The notes under the pieces are model-generated. The model was given only the letters and a program-made list of their open reading frames with translations, did not search any database and had not been told where the DNA came from. 64,000 nt of DNA from an uncultured Commensalibacter sp. GTDB taxonomy: Bacteria; Pseudomonadota; Alphaproteobacteria; Acetobacterales; Acetobacteraceae. Every line of letters begins with the position of its first letter. Position 1 is the first letter of the stretch. Both the position numbers and the translations under genes were made by a program. Of the stretch, positions 1-9,658 are shown piece after piece. The DNA lies in the NCBI GenBank assembly GCA_945266285.1, contig CALYOP010000001.1:417431-481430 (forward strand), read 5' to 3'.

Positions 1-2216
1 TAATACCCAGCATTGTGGTTCCGACTTCGATTATTGCCACCTTTGGGTTTATGCATCTTTTAGGATATTCTCTTGATAATTTTTCACTGATTGCACTGAC
101 AATTTCTACGGGGTTTGTTGTAGACGATGCCATTGTGGTTCTTGAAAATATCAGCCGTCATATTGAAGCTGGCATGTCGCCAAAACAAGCCGCCCTTTAT
201 GGGGCAAAAGAAGTTTCTTTTACCGTAATATCAATTACGATTTCTCTGATTGCAATATTTTTGCCTATTTTATTGCTAGGTGGGATCATTGGGCGGCTAT
301 TTCATGAATTTGCCATGACATTGACGATTACCTTACTCACATCATTGGTTTTATCGCTAACGTTAACGCCTATGATGTGTGCATATATGCTCAAACATCG
401 TCATCGTAAACCTAAAACCGAATCACGATTTAAACGATTAAATTTGTGCATTAATTTTTGTGAACGGAATTTACAGCAATTAAGCGAATTCTATCAGAAA
501 TCTTTATATCTAGCATTACGTTACCGCTTACTCGTTGCCCTATCCTTACCAGCGACAATTATCCTGATGGTATTCTTATTTATTGAAATGCCAAAAGGGT
601 TTTTCCCAAATGAAGATACTGGGTTACTCATTTGTCGATTACAAGGTGATCAATCGATTTCATTTCAGCGAATGAAAGAAAAACTTATAGAAGCCCAAAA
701 CGCACTTCTTGCAGATAAAGATGTGGAATATGTTAGCGCTTTTACAGGGGGCCGTGCAGTCAATCAAAGTTCAATTTTTGTGAAGCTTATCAGTAAAAAA
801 GATCGCAAAGATAGTATGCAAACCACCATCGCACGCCTTAGTAAACGTTTAAGCAATATGGTTGGTGCGCGATTTTATATGTATTCACCTGGAGCTATTT
901 TATCCAGCGGTAGATCGAGTAATGCATTATATCAATATACCCTTCAAGGTGATTCAGCAGAAGAACTATATAAATGGATGCCTAAACTTGTTTTGGCGTT
1001 ACAGAAACATCATGACATTATAACCGATGTCTCTTCTGACGTGCAGCAAGGCGGTGAAGCAATGAATATTGATATTTTACGCGATACCGCAGCCAGAGTT
1101 TTAATCACCCCACAATTAATAGCAAATACCCTTTATGATGCCTTTGGACAGCGTGCTGCTTCTGTTATCTATAATCCCCTTAATCAATACCGGGTAATTA
1201 TGGAAGTTGCTCCTCGGTTCTGGAATAATCCTAATACCCTGAAACAAATGTGGGTCAGTGTTGCAGGTGGATCAGCAGGAGGCGGAACGATATCCAATAC
1301 AATTAAGGTACAGCAACCTCATTTGAATGAAGCCGATCAGATCAGCCAACAGAATTTTCGCAACCAAATTGCCAATAGTCTGGCAGGTGGGAATGGAGCA
1401 TCAAATGGTTCGGCTGTTTCAACGGATAGTGAAACGATGGTACCACTTTCGGTTGTTACGCGAAAAACGCCTGCGCTGACTGCATTAACGGTTAATCATC
1501 AAGGTCAATTTGTTGCAGCAACGCTTTCTTTTAACCTTGCTAAAAACAAATCTTTGAGCGATGCCGTCCATTTAATCAAATCAGAAACCGCCAATATCCA
1601 TCTTCCAAAAAATATTTCTGGTTTTTTCGCTGGAAATGCTGCGCAGTTTCTAGAAAACAACAATAATGAAATTCTAATTATTCTTGGCGCCATTGCTGCT
1701 GTTTATATCACTTTAGGAATTCTTTATGAAAGTTATGCCCATCCTATAACTATTCTTTCAACATTACCCTCAGCTGGTGTCGGTGCCTTAATTGCTCTGA
1801 ATCTGTTTGGGCAAGAATTTTCTCTTGTTGCTATGATCGGGATCATCCTTCTTATTGGGATTGTAAAAAAGAATGCAATTTTAATGATTGATTTTGCAAT
1901 AAACGCTGAACGTATTGATAACATGAAAGCAGAAGAATCTATTCTTCTGGCATGTAAATTACGATTTAGACCCATTATGATGACCTCTATCGCTGCAGCA
2001 ATGGGTGCTGTTCCTCTGATTGTTACTTCGGGATATGGTAATGAAATACGACGACCATTAGGAATCGCAATTGTTGGCGGCATGATTATGAGCCAAGCCT
2101 TAACGCTTTACACCACACCAGTGATGTATCTTTATATCGATAAATTCCGTTCTTGGTGGAATTCTAAATTTTTTAAAAGCAAAGAAACTTCACGTGCTAA
2201 ATCTTCCAATTTTTAA
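1..2216 (+). CDS. RND efflux permease, MdtC/MuxC-like, 5' end outside the window
   Basis: This is the C-terminal 738 codons of an inner-membrane proton-driven drug exporter of the AcrB/MdtC class. The reading frame is open to the first base, and the GTG at 15 is an internal valine, so roughly 290 N-terminal residues lie upstream of the window. The transmembrane helix with the proton-relay pair reads GFVVDDAIVVLENI, and the late helix lysine motif reads GIVKKNAILMIDFA. The family's repeated phrase SLTLTPMMCAYML follows the relay helix. The next gene is an outer-membrane efflux lipoprotein that overlaps it by 23 bases, so they are co-transcribed, and an adaptor gene is expected further upstream. 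The wording around the relay helix is closer to MdtC than to AcrB, but the substrate cannot be read from sequence. Confidence 0.95.
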   Translation, partial: IPSIVVPTSIIATFGFMHLLGYSLDNFSLIALTISTGFVVDDAIVVLENISRHIEAGMSPKQAALYGAKEVSFTVISITISLIAIFLPILLLGGIIGRLFHEFAMTLTITLLTSLVLSLTLTPMMCAYMLKHRHRKPKTESRFKRLNLCINFCERNLQQLSEFYQKSLYLALRYRLLVALSLPATIILMVFLFIEMPKGFFPNEDTGLLICRLQGDQSISFQRMKEKLIEAQNALLADKDVEYVSAFTGGRAVNQSSIFVKLISKKDRKDSMQTTIARLSKRLSNMVGARFYMYSPGAILSSGRSSNALYQYTLQGDSAEELYKWMPKLVLALQKHHDIITDVSSDVQQGGEAMNIDILRDTAARVLITPQLIANTLYDAFGQRAASVIYNPLNQYRVIMEVAPRFWNNPNTLKQMWVSVAGGSAGGGTISNTIKVQQPHLNEADQISQQNFRNQIANSLAGGNGASNGSAVSTDSETMVPLSVVTRKTPALTALTVNHQGQFVAATLSFNLAKNKSLSDAVHLIKSETANIHLPKNISGFFAGNAAQFLENNNNEILIILGAIAAVYITLGILYESYAHPITILSTLPSAGVGALIALNLFGQEFSLVAMIGIILLIGIVKKNAILMIDFAINAERIDNMKAEESILLACKLRFRPIMMTSIAAAMGAVPLIVTSGYGNEIRRPLGIAIVGGMIMSQALTLYTTPVMYLYIDKFRSWWNSKFFKSKETSRAKSSNF

Positions 2217-3735
2217 AAATAATAACAAATATTTATATCGTTCTTTCTTGGCTGGGTTATCTTTACTGTCAATGACAGCCTGCATGGTGGGGCCCAATTA
2301 TCATGTTCCCTCAGCCATTATCTCTCCACGTTTTAAAGAACTTAAACCGTTACCAGGATGGCAAAAAGCTGATTCAAGTCTTGCAGCACTTGATAAACAA
2401 GAATGGTGGACAATTTATAATGACCCTTTGCTCAATCAATTAGAAGAGCAAGTTGATATTTCAAACCAAAATTTAAAAATTGCTGAAGCTAATTACCGGT
2501 ACGCACGTGCTTTGATAAACCAAACACGTGCCGGCTTATTCCCCGGCCTTTCAATGGGTACTCAATTTAATCGCGAAGGTAAAGGTGGTAGCACATTAAA
2601 CACTGCCGGCGGTAATATTAATAATTTCGGGGGTGCTACTAAAAATACCTACACGCTTTCTACTGCAGCAAGTTGGGATGTGGATTTATGGGGTAAAATT
2701 CGTCGTAATGTTGAAAGCCAGGTTGCTTCTGCGCAAGCAAGTGCTGCAGATTTGGCAAATGCACGCCTTTCTTACCAAAGTGAGCTAGCACAAGCTTATT
2801 TCAATCTGCGTTATCAAGATTCTCTTGAAGACCTATTACAAAAAAATGCTGATTTTTATCAACAATCCCTTCAAGTTACCCAAAATCAATATAATGCAGG
2901 GATCATTAACCCTACGGCTTTATTACAAGCTCAGACCCAACTCCAACAAACAAAAGCATTATTAGTACAAACTGGAATTGCCCGTGCACAATATGAACAT
3001 GCTATTGCTGTATTAATGGGCAAGCCGCCTGCAGATGTCGATATTCCCAAAGGAAAACTTCCTTTTACAATACCCCCAATTCCTGCAACAGTACCGGCTA
3101 CTTTATTGCAAAGGAGACCTGATATTGCTTCGGCTGAGCGCGAGATGGAAACCTATAATGCTCAAATTGGCGCAGCGCTTGCCGCATTCTTTCCCGATAT
3201 AACGCTCAGTGCTAATTTAGGTTACAGTGGCGATCCCGTTGGGAGTTTAGTAAATGTTGCTAATCGTGTTTGGTCTTTAGGTGCTGCAGCATCTGAAAAC
3301 TTATTTGACGGAGGTGCAAGAACGGCTTCTCTACGTGCTGCAGAAGCAATGTATGATCAAGCGGTTGCCAAATACCGACAAACCGTTTTAAGTGCTTTGC
3401 AAAGTACGGAAGACCAACTTTCAAACTTAAGAATTTTAGAACAGCAAGCAATTCAGCAACAACAAGCCGTTGAATTTTCCAATCAAACCGTAACTGTTGC
3501 ATATAACCAATTTCTTGCTGGAACAGAAGATTACACTACAGTAGTAACAGCCGAAGTCACTTCTTTAAATAATCAACAAACAGCGTTAGGAATACAACAA
3601 CAACGTATCATCGATAGTGTGTTATTGATACAAAATCTTGGTGGCGGATGGAATCGTGATCGTTTGCCAAGCAAACATTCACTACAAACTAATCTACCTT
3701 TTGTTCCGTCCTTTATTCAGAAAGATCATAATTAG
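2194..3735 (+). CDS. RND efflux outer-membrane lipoprotein, NodT/OprM family
   Basis: A TolC-like outer-membrane channel of 513 residues that would complete the tripartite pump encoded just upstream. The start is a GTG inside the end of the permease gene. A basic N-terminus and hydrophobic stretch end in the lipobox LLSMTAC, giving a lipidated Cys30. The mature part opens with MVGPNYHVPS, typical of the NodT family, and holds two outer-membrane-efflux repeats; the phrase LLQRRPDIASAEREM opens the second repeat. Translational overlap with the permease supports one operon. A second, diverged paralogue lies at 32350-33954 with another RND pump. Confidence 0.95.
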   Translation: MLNLPIFKNNNKYLYRSFLAGLSLLSMTACMVGPNYHVPSAIISPRFKELKPLPGWQKADSSLAALDKQEWWTIYNDPLLNQLEEQVDISNQNLKIAEANYRYARALINQTRAGLFPGLSMGTQFNREGKGGSTLNTAGGNINNFGGATKNTYTLSTAASWDVDLWGKIRRNVESQVASAQASAADLANARLSYQSELAQAYFNLRYQDSLEDLLQKNADFYQQSLQVTQNQYNAGIINPTALLQAQTQLQQTKALLVQTGIARAQYEHAIAVLMGKPPADVDIPKGKLPFTIPPIPATVPATLLQRRPDIASAEREMETYNAQIGAALAAFFPDITLSANLGYSGDPVGSLVNVANRVWSLGAAASENLFDGGARTASLRAAEAMYDQAVAKYRQTVLSALQSTEDQLSNLRILEQQAIQQQQAVEFSNQTVTVAYNQFLAGTEDYTTVVTAEVTSLNNQQTALGIQQQRIIDSVLLIQNLGGGWNRDRLPSKHSLQTNLPFVPSFIQKDHN

Positions 3736-4150
3736 CTTGCATGGTTATAAAAATATGGATTTTATTATCTCATATAATAATCAGAAAAACATTAGGACAA
3801 TCGGTGTTATAAAAGTTAGAATTTTAATATTTGCGTAACTATTCCATTCAAATGAAAATTAATAATGCTTCTATCATATTCGGTAACGAAATTTATTTTA
3901 CTAAAATTGAAGCATTATTTCTTAATGTCATTTTCTTTGTGTAAATCAGTTTGTTAGAAATCCAATATAGGAAGGCAATACTCTATTACGAAACGGGTTA
4001 ATCAAACATTAAAGGATAATATATTTTGATGAAAAATACATGATCATTTAATTTGCAAAATATTAATGAATCTTCTTTACAAGAATTCTATTTTCTTCAT
4101 TCTTGTTTGGTTATAAAAACAACATTTTAAAACGTGATTTATTAATAAAT
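3736..4150. other. AT-rich intergenic stretch, no gene seen
   Basis: This 415-base stretch separates the convergent efflux operon (plus) and ribosomal block (minus). It is very AT-rich with many stop codons in all frames. Short open frames here have no start context or recognisable product. No convincing plus-strand terminator for the efflux operon was found. Confidence 0.7.
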
Positions 4151-4184
4151 AAAAAAAAGGAGACAATCATTTTGTCTCCTTTTC
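4151..4184 (-). terminator. Rho-independent terminator after rplQ
   Basis: The arms GGAGACAA (4159-4166) and TTGTCTCC (4172-4179) form a perfect 8-bp stem with a 5-base loop, extended by four A-T pairs. Read on the minus strand the hairpin is followed by eight T residues. It lies 24 bases past the rplQ stop and closes the 28-kb ribosomal block. The flanking A and T runs let it work in both directions, so it may also stop the convergent efflux transcript. Confidence 0.9.
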
Positions 4185-4207
4185 TTATAACAATCTTTAA
4201 GAAATTG

Positions 4208-4633
4208 TTATGCAGCCATATCTTCTTCAACCTGTTGTTCAGGTTTTGGGTCACTATCTTGACCACGTGCATTAACATCACGTTCTACAAATTCAATAAT
4301 AGCCATATCAGCAGCATCCCCGTAACGTATTCCTGCTTTAAGAATACGAAGATAACCGCCTTGACGACCTTTATAACGATCCGCAATTGCCGTAAAAAGT
4401 TTTGTAACAATCGTATCATCACGTAACATTGCATAAGCTTGTCTACGTGTATGTAAGGTACCCTTTTTTCCTAAGGTAACCAGTTTTTCTACAACTGGAC
4501 GAAGTTCCTTCGCCTTTGGTAAGGTTGTCGTAATCTGTTCGTGTTTGATTAATGCTACTGCCATATTACGAAACATGGCGCGACGATGCGATGTTGTTAC
4601 ACCAAGCTTCCGGCCAGCTATACCGTGACGCAT
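4208..4633 (-). CDS. rplQ: 50S ribosomal protein L17
   Basis: L17 sits near the peptide exit tunnel of the large subunit. The protein has 141 residues and begins [18 protein letters not shown], the family's invariant N-terminal block. The C-terminal acidic tail (after about residue 118) is longer than in the E. coli protein, as is usual in alphaproteobacteria. It is the last gene of the alpha operon, 32 bases after rpoA, and is followed by a strong terminator. Confidence 0.98.
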   Translation of the reverse strand: MRHGIAGRKLGVTTSHRRAMFRNMAVALIKHEQITTTLPKAKELRPVVEKLVTLGKKGTLHTRRQAYAMLRDDTIVTKLFTAIADRYKGRQGGYLRILKAGIRYGDAADMAIIEFVERDVNARGQDSDPKPEQQVEEDMAA

Positions 4634-4665
4634 AATATTTTCCCTATAATTATCAGTTCAGGAGC

Positions 4666-5685
4666 TTAGAAAAGCTCATCCAACCGCTTTGCCAATTCCT
4701 CGATATTTTCAGGTGGCCAAGCCGGTACGTTCATTCCCAATGATAAGCCCATTGAAGAAAGCACTTCTTTAATTTCATTGAGCGATTTCCGCCCGAAATT
4801 AGGAGTACGCAACATTTCCTGCTCAGTTCTCTGAACTAAATCACCGATATAAACTATATTGTCATTTTTCAAGCAATTTGCACTACGAACAGACAATTCA
4901 AGCTCATCAACTTTACGCAGAAGATTGCGATTAAAGGGCAGATCTTCCTGAGGTTCTTCCGTTGCAACCGGTTTAGGTTCTTCAAAGTTAATGAAGAGTT
5001 GTAACTGATCTTGCAAAATACGTGCAGCAAGTGCAACCGCATTTTCCGGTGTTACCGAACCATCAGTTTCCAACGTCAACAATAATTTATCGTAATCTGT
5101 AACCTGTCCTACGCGTGTTGGCTCAACTTTATAAGAGACACGACGTACAGGAGAATAAATGGCATCAACGGGAATCATTCCAATTGGTGAATCTTCCTGA
5201 CGGTTAGCTGCAGCAGGAACATAACCTTTTCCCATATTAACCGTAAATTCCATCCCCAATTTGACTCCATCATCAAGAGTACAAATCACGAGATCAGGAT
5301 TCATGATTTCGATATCATGACCGGTCTGTATCTGACCTGCAGTAACCTCACCAGGCCCAACAGCAGATAGAATCATACGTTTTGGTCCTTCGCTATGCAT
5401 ACGAAGTGCCAATTGTTTTACATTCAAGACAATATCTGTAACATCTTCACGAACCCCATTCACTGATGAAAATTCATGTAAGACACCATCAATCTGAACT
5501 GCTGTGACAGCAGCCCCTTGAAGAGAAGAAAGAAGAACCCGCCGGAGCGCATTACCGAGCGTCATGCCGAAGCCACGTTCAAGTGGCTCCGCCACCACGG
5601 TCGCCACATGAGATGACGCCGAGCCCGGTTCGACTTCCAGCTTCTCCGGCTTAATAAGAGATTGCCAGTTTTTCTGGAGGACCAA
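4666..5685 (-). CDS. rpoA: RNA polymerase alpha subunit
   Basis: Scaffold subunit of RNA polymerase, 339 residues. The N-terminal assembly domain contains [18 protein letters not shown], and the C-terminal domain (from about residue 255) contains [14 protein letters not shown], the helix-hairpin-helix that contacts UP elements and activators. The start is TTG at 5685, giving MVLQKNWQ, the expected alphaproteobacterial N-terminus; GAAAGG lies eight bases upstream of it. It follows rpsK after a 118-base gap that contains a hairpin, and precedes rplQ. rpsD, which sits in this operon in enterics, is absent as normal for this class. Confidence 0.98.
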   Translation of the reverse strand: MVLQKNWQSLIKPEKLEVEPGSASSHVATVVAEPLERGFGMTLGNALRRVLLSSLQGAAVTAVQIDGVLHEFSSVNGVREDVTDIVLNVKQLALRMHSEGPKRMILSAVGPGEVTAGQIQTGHDIEIMNPDLVICTLDDGVKLGMEFTVNMGKGYVPAAANRQEDSPIGMIPVDAIYSPVRRVSYKVEPTRVGQVTDYDKLLLTLETDGSVTPENAVALAARILQDQLQLFINFEEPKPVATEEPQEDLPFNRNLLRKVDELELSVRSANCLKNDNIVYIGDLVQRTEQEMLRTPNFGRKSLNEIKEVLSSMGLSLGMNVPAWPPENIEELAKRLDELF

Positions 5686-5730
5686 GGTGGTGGCCTTTCA
5701 AAAAAGAAATTACCATAAAGGCGATAAAAC

Positions 5731-5751
5731 CCTGATTTAAAATAAACCAGG
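5731..5751 (-). other. Hairpin between rpsK and rpoA
   Basis: On the minus strand CCTGGTTTA, a TTT loop and TAAATCAGG form a 9-bp stem with one G-U pair, followed by GTTTTAT. It lies in the 118-base gap before rpoA and could be an attenuator or an RNA-processing site that sets the level of alpha relative to the ribosomal proteins. The function is inferred from position only. Confidence 0.5.
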
Positions 5752-5803
5752 ATTATTCTCTAAAATTCCCCTCTATTCGTTTAGAAGAGAGGATAATAAT
5801 CAA

Positions 5804-6196
5804 TTAGACGCGACGACGTTTACGTGGTCGACATCCATTATGCGGAATGGGCGTAGTATCCCGAATAGAAGTAACGGAGAATCCAACAGCCTGCAAAGCA
5901 CGCAATGCACTTTCCCGACCAGATCCAGGACCCGAAACTTCGATTTCAAGCGTTTCCATTCCATGTTCACGAGCTTTACGACCTGCGTCTTCAGCAGCAA
6001 CCTGTGCAGCATAAGGCGTAGATTTACGGGAACCTTTAAATCCTTGAGCTCCAGCAGAAGACCAGGAAATAGCATTACCCTGAGCATCTGAAATCGTAAT
6101 CATAGTGTTATTAAACGTAGACAAAACATGTGCTACGCCAGAAATAATATTTTTGCGTTCTTTCTTTCGAAGACGCTGTGCGGCGGGTTTCGCCAT
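5804..6196 (-). CDS. rpsK: 30S ribosomal protein S11
   Basis: S11 forms part of the small-subunit platform near the E site. The 130-residue product ends in the conserved basic tail [11 protein letters not shown] and contains [15 protein letters not shown] near its start. It lies 53 bases after rpsM in the canonical alpha-operon order and is followed by the hairpin-bearing gap before rpoA. Confidence 0.98.
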   Translation of the reverse strand: MAKPAAQRLRKKERKNIISGVAHVLSTFNNTMITISDAQGNAISWSSAGAQGFKGSRKSTPYAAQVAAEDAGRKAREHGMETLEIEVSGPGSGRESALRALQAVGFSVTSIRDTTPIPHNGCRPRKRRRV

Positions 6197-6249
6197 GATT
6201 TACTTATCCTGTTCGTTTAGCAAAAAAACATAAACTTAATCGTAAAGGA

Positions 6250-6630
6250 TTAACGTGTTACCTTTTTCTTACCCGCAATAGCTACGGCCTTACCTTTGCG
6301 TGTACGCGCATTGGTATGAGTTCTTTGTCCACGCACAGGCAAACCACGGCGGTGACGTAAACCCCGATAACATCCCAAATCCATCAAACGCTTAATATTC
6401 ATCGCTATATCACGACGAAGATCACCTTCTACCTGATGGTATTCGCTATCAATTAATTCACGAATTTTCAGAATTTCGTCATCTGAAAGTTCGTTAACTC
6501 TGCGTTCATCTGGAATAGAAAGTTTATTACAGATTTCCTGCGCTTTTGTCGGTCCAATGCCGTATATGTAACGCAGACCTATTGTTACCCGTTTATTTGT
6601 CGGGATGTTTACGCCGGCAATACGCGCCAC
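6250..6630 (-). CDS. rpsM: 30S ribosomal protein S13
   Basis: S13 lies in the head of the small subunit and contacts P-site tRNA and L5. The 126-residue protein begins [14 protein letters not shown] and ends with the lysine-rich GKKKVTR tail that reaches the P site. The phrase [19 protein letters not shown] is invariant in the family. It is the first gene after a 192-base gap downstream of adk that carries its own promoter. Confidence 0.98.
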   Translation of the reverse strand: MARIAGVNIPTNKRVTIGLRYIYGIGPTKAQEICNKLSIPDERRVNELSDDEILKIRELIDSEYHQVEGDLRRDIAMNIKRLMDLGCYRGLRHRRGLPVRGQRTHTNARTRKGKAVAIAGKKKVTR

Positions 6631-6772
6631 GCCTGTTACTCCTCACTGACCTGAAATCAGGCTTATATTTTTAAAACTCGATGCTACTTTTAAAGGAACG
6701 ACATCCTTTAAACTAACAAATTCTATAAAACGTTAGCTTTACAGCAAAAAACTACCTTGCCTAAAGGTGCGG

Positions 6773-6800
6773 ATAATATACAATCCGTGTTTAGAGTCAA
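6773..6800 (-). promoter_or_regulatory. Promoter of rpsM-rpsK-rpoA-rplQ
   Basis: On the minus strand TTGACT (6800-6795) and TATTAT (6778-6773) are separated by 16 bases, close to the sigma-70 consensus. The site is just after the adk stop and would give a leader of about 135 bases before rpsM. The same TTGACT hexamer is used at the rpsL promoter (20921-20926). Confidence 0.65.
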
Positions 6801-6822
6801 GATAATGTTTAAATAATATTTT

Positions 6823-7488
6823 TTAACCCTGCTGTATTCTAATTTTTTTTAGCACTTCGTCAATCTCTTGACCAACTTCATTGATATCTTTTGTACCATC
6901 TATGATAAAAAGACAATTTTTTTTCTCATAGTATGGTAATAATGGCGCAGTTTGGTTTCTATAAGTTTCCAAACGAGCCAAAACGGTTTCCCTATTATCA
7001 TCTTTACGATGAATAAATTCATGAGACCCACAAGAATCGCACTCACCTTCATGTTTAGGCTTGTTAAAATATTTATTATAACTTGCACCACATTGAGCAC
7101 AGCTGAATCTTCCAGCAATTCGATCGGCTAAAGCGGATTCGTCGACTTTAAGCGACAAAACGACATTCAGTGTTAGATTCTGCTCAGAAAACATTTTATC
7201 TAACGCTTTTGCTTGCTCCAAATTTCTTGGAAAACCGTCTAGAATAAACCCATTCTTACAATCATCGGCCTTGACGCGTTTTTGTATCATAGAAACCATT
7301 AAACTGTCAGGAACCAATTGTCCAGCATTCATAATTTCTTGCGCTTGTTTTCCGATCTCACTATTCGCTTTAACTTCTGCACGAAGCATGTCTCCCGTTG
7401 AGATCGGAGCTATCCCATATTTCTTTGCAAGACGCTGCGATTGTGTTCCTTTTCCAGCGCCTGGGGGACCTAAGAAAATTATATTCAC
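6823..7488 (-). CDS. adk: Adenylate kinase
   Basis: Cytoplasmic enzyme that interconverts ATP + AMP and two ADP. The 221-residue protein has the P-loop GPPGAGKGT at residues 7-15 and DGFPRN near residue 84. The LID domain carries four cysteines (130, 133, 150, 153) in two C-x2-C pairs, the zinc-binding long form of the enzyme. The start is GTG, and its last two bases plus the next A are the TGA stop of secY (GTGA overlap), so translation is coupled to secY. The 192-base gap to rpsM downstream contains a promoter. Confidence 0.98.
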   Translation of the reverse strand: MNIIFLGPPGAGKGTQSQRLAKKYGIAPISTGDMLRAEVKANSEIGKQAQEIMNAGQLVPDSLMVSMIQKRVKADDCKNGFILDGFPRNLEQAKALDKMFSEQNLTLNVVLSLKVDESALADRIAGRFSCAQCGASYNKYFNKPKHEGECDSCGSHEFIHRKDDNRETVLARLETYRNQTAPLLPYYEKKNCLFIIDGTKDINEVGQEIDEVLKKIRIQQG

Positions 7489-8837
7489 CGTTTTTTCACC
7501 TTACTACCACGAGATTTACGAAGCAGCCCTTGATATTGATGTGCTACTAAATGCGATTGTACTTGCGTTACTGTATCTATCGTAACAGACACAATAATGA
7601 TTAAACTTGTTCCCCCGAAATAAAAAGGAACATTATAATGACTAATCAATATTTGAGGAATTAAACACACTACAACCATATAAGCTGCACCAATAGTTGT
7701 TAAGCGTGTAAGAATCCGATCAAAATAGACTGCTGTATTTGCACCAGGGCGTATACCCGGAATAAACCCCCCTTGTTTTCTTAAATTATCTGCAGTTTCT
7801 TGAGGATTGAATGTCACCGCGGCATAAAAATAAGAAAAGAAAACGATCATAGCGGCATAAAAAACCATATATAATGCTCGCCCTTGACCAAATTCCTGAC
7901 CTAAAAATGCTAACCATTTTGGGGTTGATTCACTATTTAGAAATCCAGCAATCGTGACGGGGATTAATAATACTGACGATGCAAAAATCGGTGGAATTAC
8001 ACCGGCCGTATTAACCTTTAACGGCATATGTGTAGATTCTCCACCATATTGCCGTTGTCCAACCTGACGCTTAGGATATTGAATAATTACTTTACGCTGT
8101 GCCTGTTCCATAAACACAATAAAAGCAATAGTCGCACCAGCTAAAACAAGAAATAAAAGAACAAAAGCGGGTGAAAGCGCTCCTGTATAGCTCAGCTGAA
8201 ACAAGCTGGCCAAAGCGTGCGGTAAATTAGCGACGATACCTGCAAAAATGATTAATGAGATCCCATTACCCACGCCTCGTGAAGTAATTTGCTCTCCTAA
8301 CCACATTAAAAACATAGTGCCACCAACTAAGGTGATCACACAGGATAAAATGAAAAAGACTCCAGGGTTAATGACTGCCGTAACGCCACCATTCCCCGTC
8401 ATATTTTCTAATCCTATAGCAATGCCATAAGCTTGAATCATCGCAATAAATACGGTCAGATATCGCGTATATTGATTCAGCTTTTTGCGCCCTTGCTCAC
8501 CTTCTTTTTTCAAAGCTTCAAGAGAAGGAAGCGCATGTGACATCAATTGGATAATAATCGATGCACTAATATAAGGCATGATATTTAAGGCAAAAATTGT
8601 CATACGACCTAAAGAACCACCACTGAACATATCAAACATGCCCAGGATGCCTCCCTGGTGACGCGCTAAAAGTTGCGCCATCCCTGTCGCATCGATACCA
8701 GGAACCGGTATATAAGTTCCCAAACGGTAAACAATAAGAACGCCTAATGTAAACCAGATACGCTTTTTCAATTCAGTCGCTTTGGAAAAGGCGCTGACAT
8801 TAACTGAAGCTGCCAATCGTTCGGCCATTGAGGCCAT
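7485..8837 (-). CDS. secY: Protein translocase subunit SecY
   Basis: Central pore subunit of the Sec translocon in the inner membrane, with ten predicted transmembrane helices. I place the start at the ATG at 8837 (450 residues), because GAAAGGA lies seven bases upstream, rather than at the in-frame GTG at 8867. The phrases GIDATGMAQL (plug region) and NPQETADNLRKQGGFIPGIRPG (partial SecY signature; shown here in two adjoining pieces, NPQETADNLRKQ and GGFIPGIRPG) identify it. It follows rplO after an unusually long 139-base gap with two hairpins, and overlaps adk. Confidence 0.98.
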   Translation of the reverse strand: MASMAERLAASVNVSAFSKATELKKRIWFTLGVLIVYRLGTYIPVPGIDATGMAQLLARHQGGILGMFDMFSGGSLGRMTIFALNIMPYISASIIIQLMSHALPSLEALKKEGEQGRKKLNQYTRYLTVFIAMIQAYGIAIGLENMTGNGGVTAVINPGVFFILSCVITLVGGTMFLMWLGEQITSRGVGNGISLIIFAGIVANLPHALASLFQLSYTGALSPAFVLLFLVLAGATIAFIVFMEQAQRKVIIQYPKRQVGQRQYGGESTHMPLKVNTAGVIPPIFASSVLLIPVTIAGFLNSESTPKWLAFLGQEFGQGRALYMVFYAAMIVFFSYFYAAVTFNPQETADNLRKQGGFIPGIRPGANTAVYFDRILTRLTTIGAAYMVVVCLIPQILISHYNVPFYFGGTSLIIIVSVTIDTVTQVQSHLVAHQYQGLLRKSRGSKVKKR

Positions 8838-8858
8838 ATGCTTATCCTTTCGCAAAAA

Positions 8859-8889
8859 CAGCGTCACCGCAATATTGTACGGGACGCTG
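8859..8889 (-). other. Hairpin just upstream of the secY ribosome-binding site
   Basis: CAGCGTC (8859-8865) and GACGCTG (8883-8889) are perfect 7-base inverted arms, with a CCG/CGG pair inside the loop that can extend the stem. It lies about 10 bases upstream of the secY Shine-Dalgarno sequence and could control access to it or mark an RNA-processing site. Confidence 0.5.
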
Positions 8890-8914
8890 TAATTTTAAGA
8901 CCTAAACGCTTTAA

Positions 8915-8966
8915 GTAGTATCGTAATTACAAACTTAATTAATCAAATAAATTACGACGATACTAC
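8915..8966 (-). other. Long hairpin after rplO
   Basis: The arm GTAGTATCGTAATT (8915-8928) pairs with AATTACGACGATACTAC (8950-8966) except for a three-base bulge. It starts 10 bases past the rplO stop. With no T run after it, it looks more like an mRNA stability or attenuation element than a terminator. Confidence 0.5.
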
Positions 8967-8976
8967 CTCCCTAAGA

Positions 8977-9465
8977 TTAGGCATCTGCAGAAGCATCCCT
9001 GACAGGATTAAGTATGGTTACAGATCCACCAGCCTTTTTTACAGCTTCAACCGCAGCTACAGAAGCTCCAGCGACGACAATATTCAAAGCTGTTTTCACT
9101 TCACCTTGTGCAAGAAGACGAATCCCTGCATATTTGTGTCCTTTAATCATCTTTGCTGCACGCAGAGCTTCTTGATCGATAACGGAAGATGAAGAAATCT
9201 TGCCATTTTCAATTGCTTTTGAAAGCGTTTCAAGAGTAATTTCGGCATATTCCTTACGGAAAATGTTCTTAAACCCTCTTTTAGGCAAACGACGATAAAT
9301 CGGTAATTGCCCACCTTCAAACCCATTAATCGCAACACCAGACCGTGCCAATTGACCTTTAACACCTTTACCAGATGTTTTGCCTTTACCCGACCCAATA
9401 CCACGACCTAAGCGTTTTTTACGATAACGTGCACCGACATTATCGCGGAGTTCGTTTAAATTCAT
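8977..9465 (-). CDS. rplO: 50S ribosomal protein L15
   Basis: L15 binds 23S rRNA late in large-subunit assembly. The 162-residue product has the glycine-rich basic N-terminus [17 protein letters not shown], which penetrates rRNA, and a globular C-terminal half. Its start is one base after the rpmD stop. The gap that follows before secY is long and structured. Confidence 0.98.
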   Translation of the reverse strand: MNLNELRDNVGARYRKKRLGRGIGSGKGKTSGKGVKGQLARSGVAINGFEGGQLPIYRRLPKRGFKNIFRKEYAEITLETLSKAIENGKISSSSVIDQEALRAAKMIKGHKYAGIRLLAQGEVKTALNIVVAGASVAAVEAVKKAGGSVTILNPVRDASADA

Positions 9466-9466
9466 T

Positions 9467-9658
9467 TTACCCCTCCACCTTAAGCAGGTGGCGTATCTTA
9501 TAGATCATCCCACGAATAGCAGGAGTATCCTGCAATTCACGAGTCGCCCCAATTCGATTAAGTCCTAATCCAGTAAGCGTCTGTTTTTGATCTTTCTTAC
9601 GACCAATTGCAGAAGCAATCTGAGTTACTTTGAGTTTCCCTGTAGATGAATTAGCCAT
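9467..9658 (-). CDS. rpmD: 50S ribosomal protein L30
   Basis: Small large-subunit protein of 63 residues, the normal size for the bacterial short form. It contains [16 protein letters not shown] and [19 protein letters not shown], which are conserved. It overlaps the end of rpsE by eight bases, so the two are translationally coupled. Confidence 0.97.
   Translation of the reverse strand: MANSSTGKLKVTQIASAIGRKKDQKQTLTGLGLNRIGATRELQDTPAIRGMIYKIRHLLKVEG

Noticed and set aside
8837..8867. Upstream GTG start for secY
   Set aside because: The ATG at 8837 has a good ribosome site at the right distance, whereas the GTG lies inside the hairpin arm region with none.
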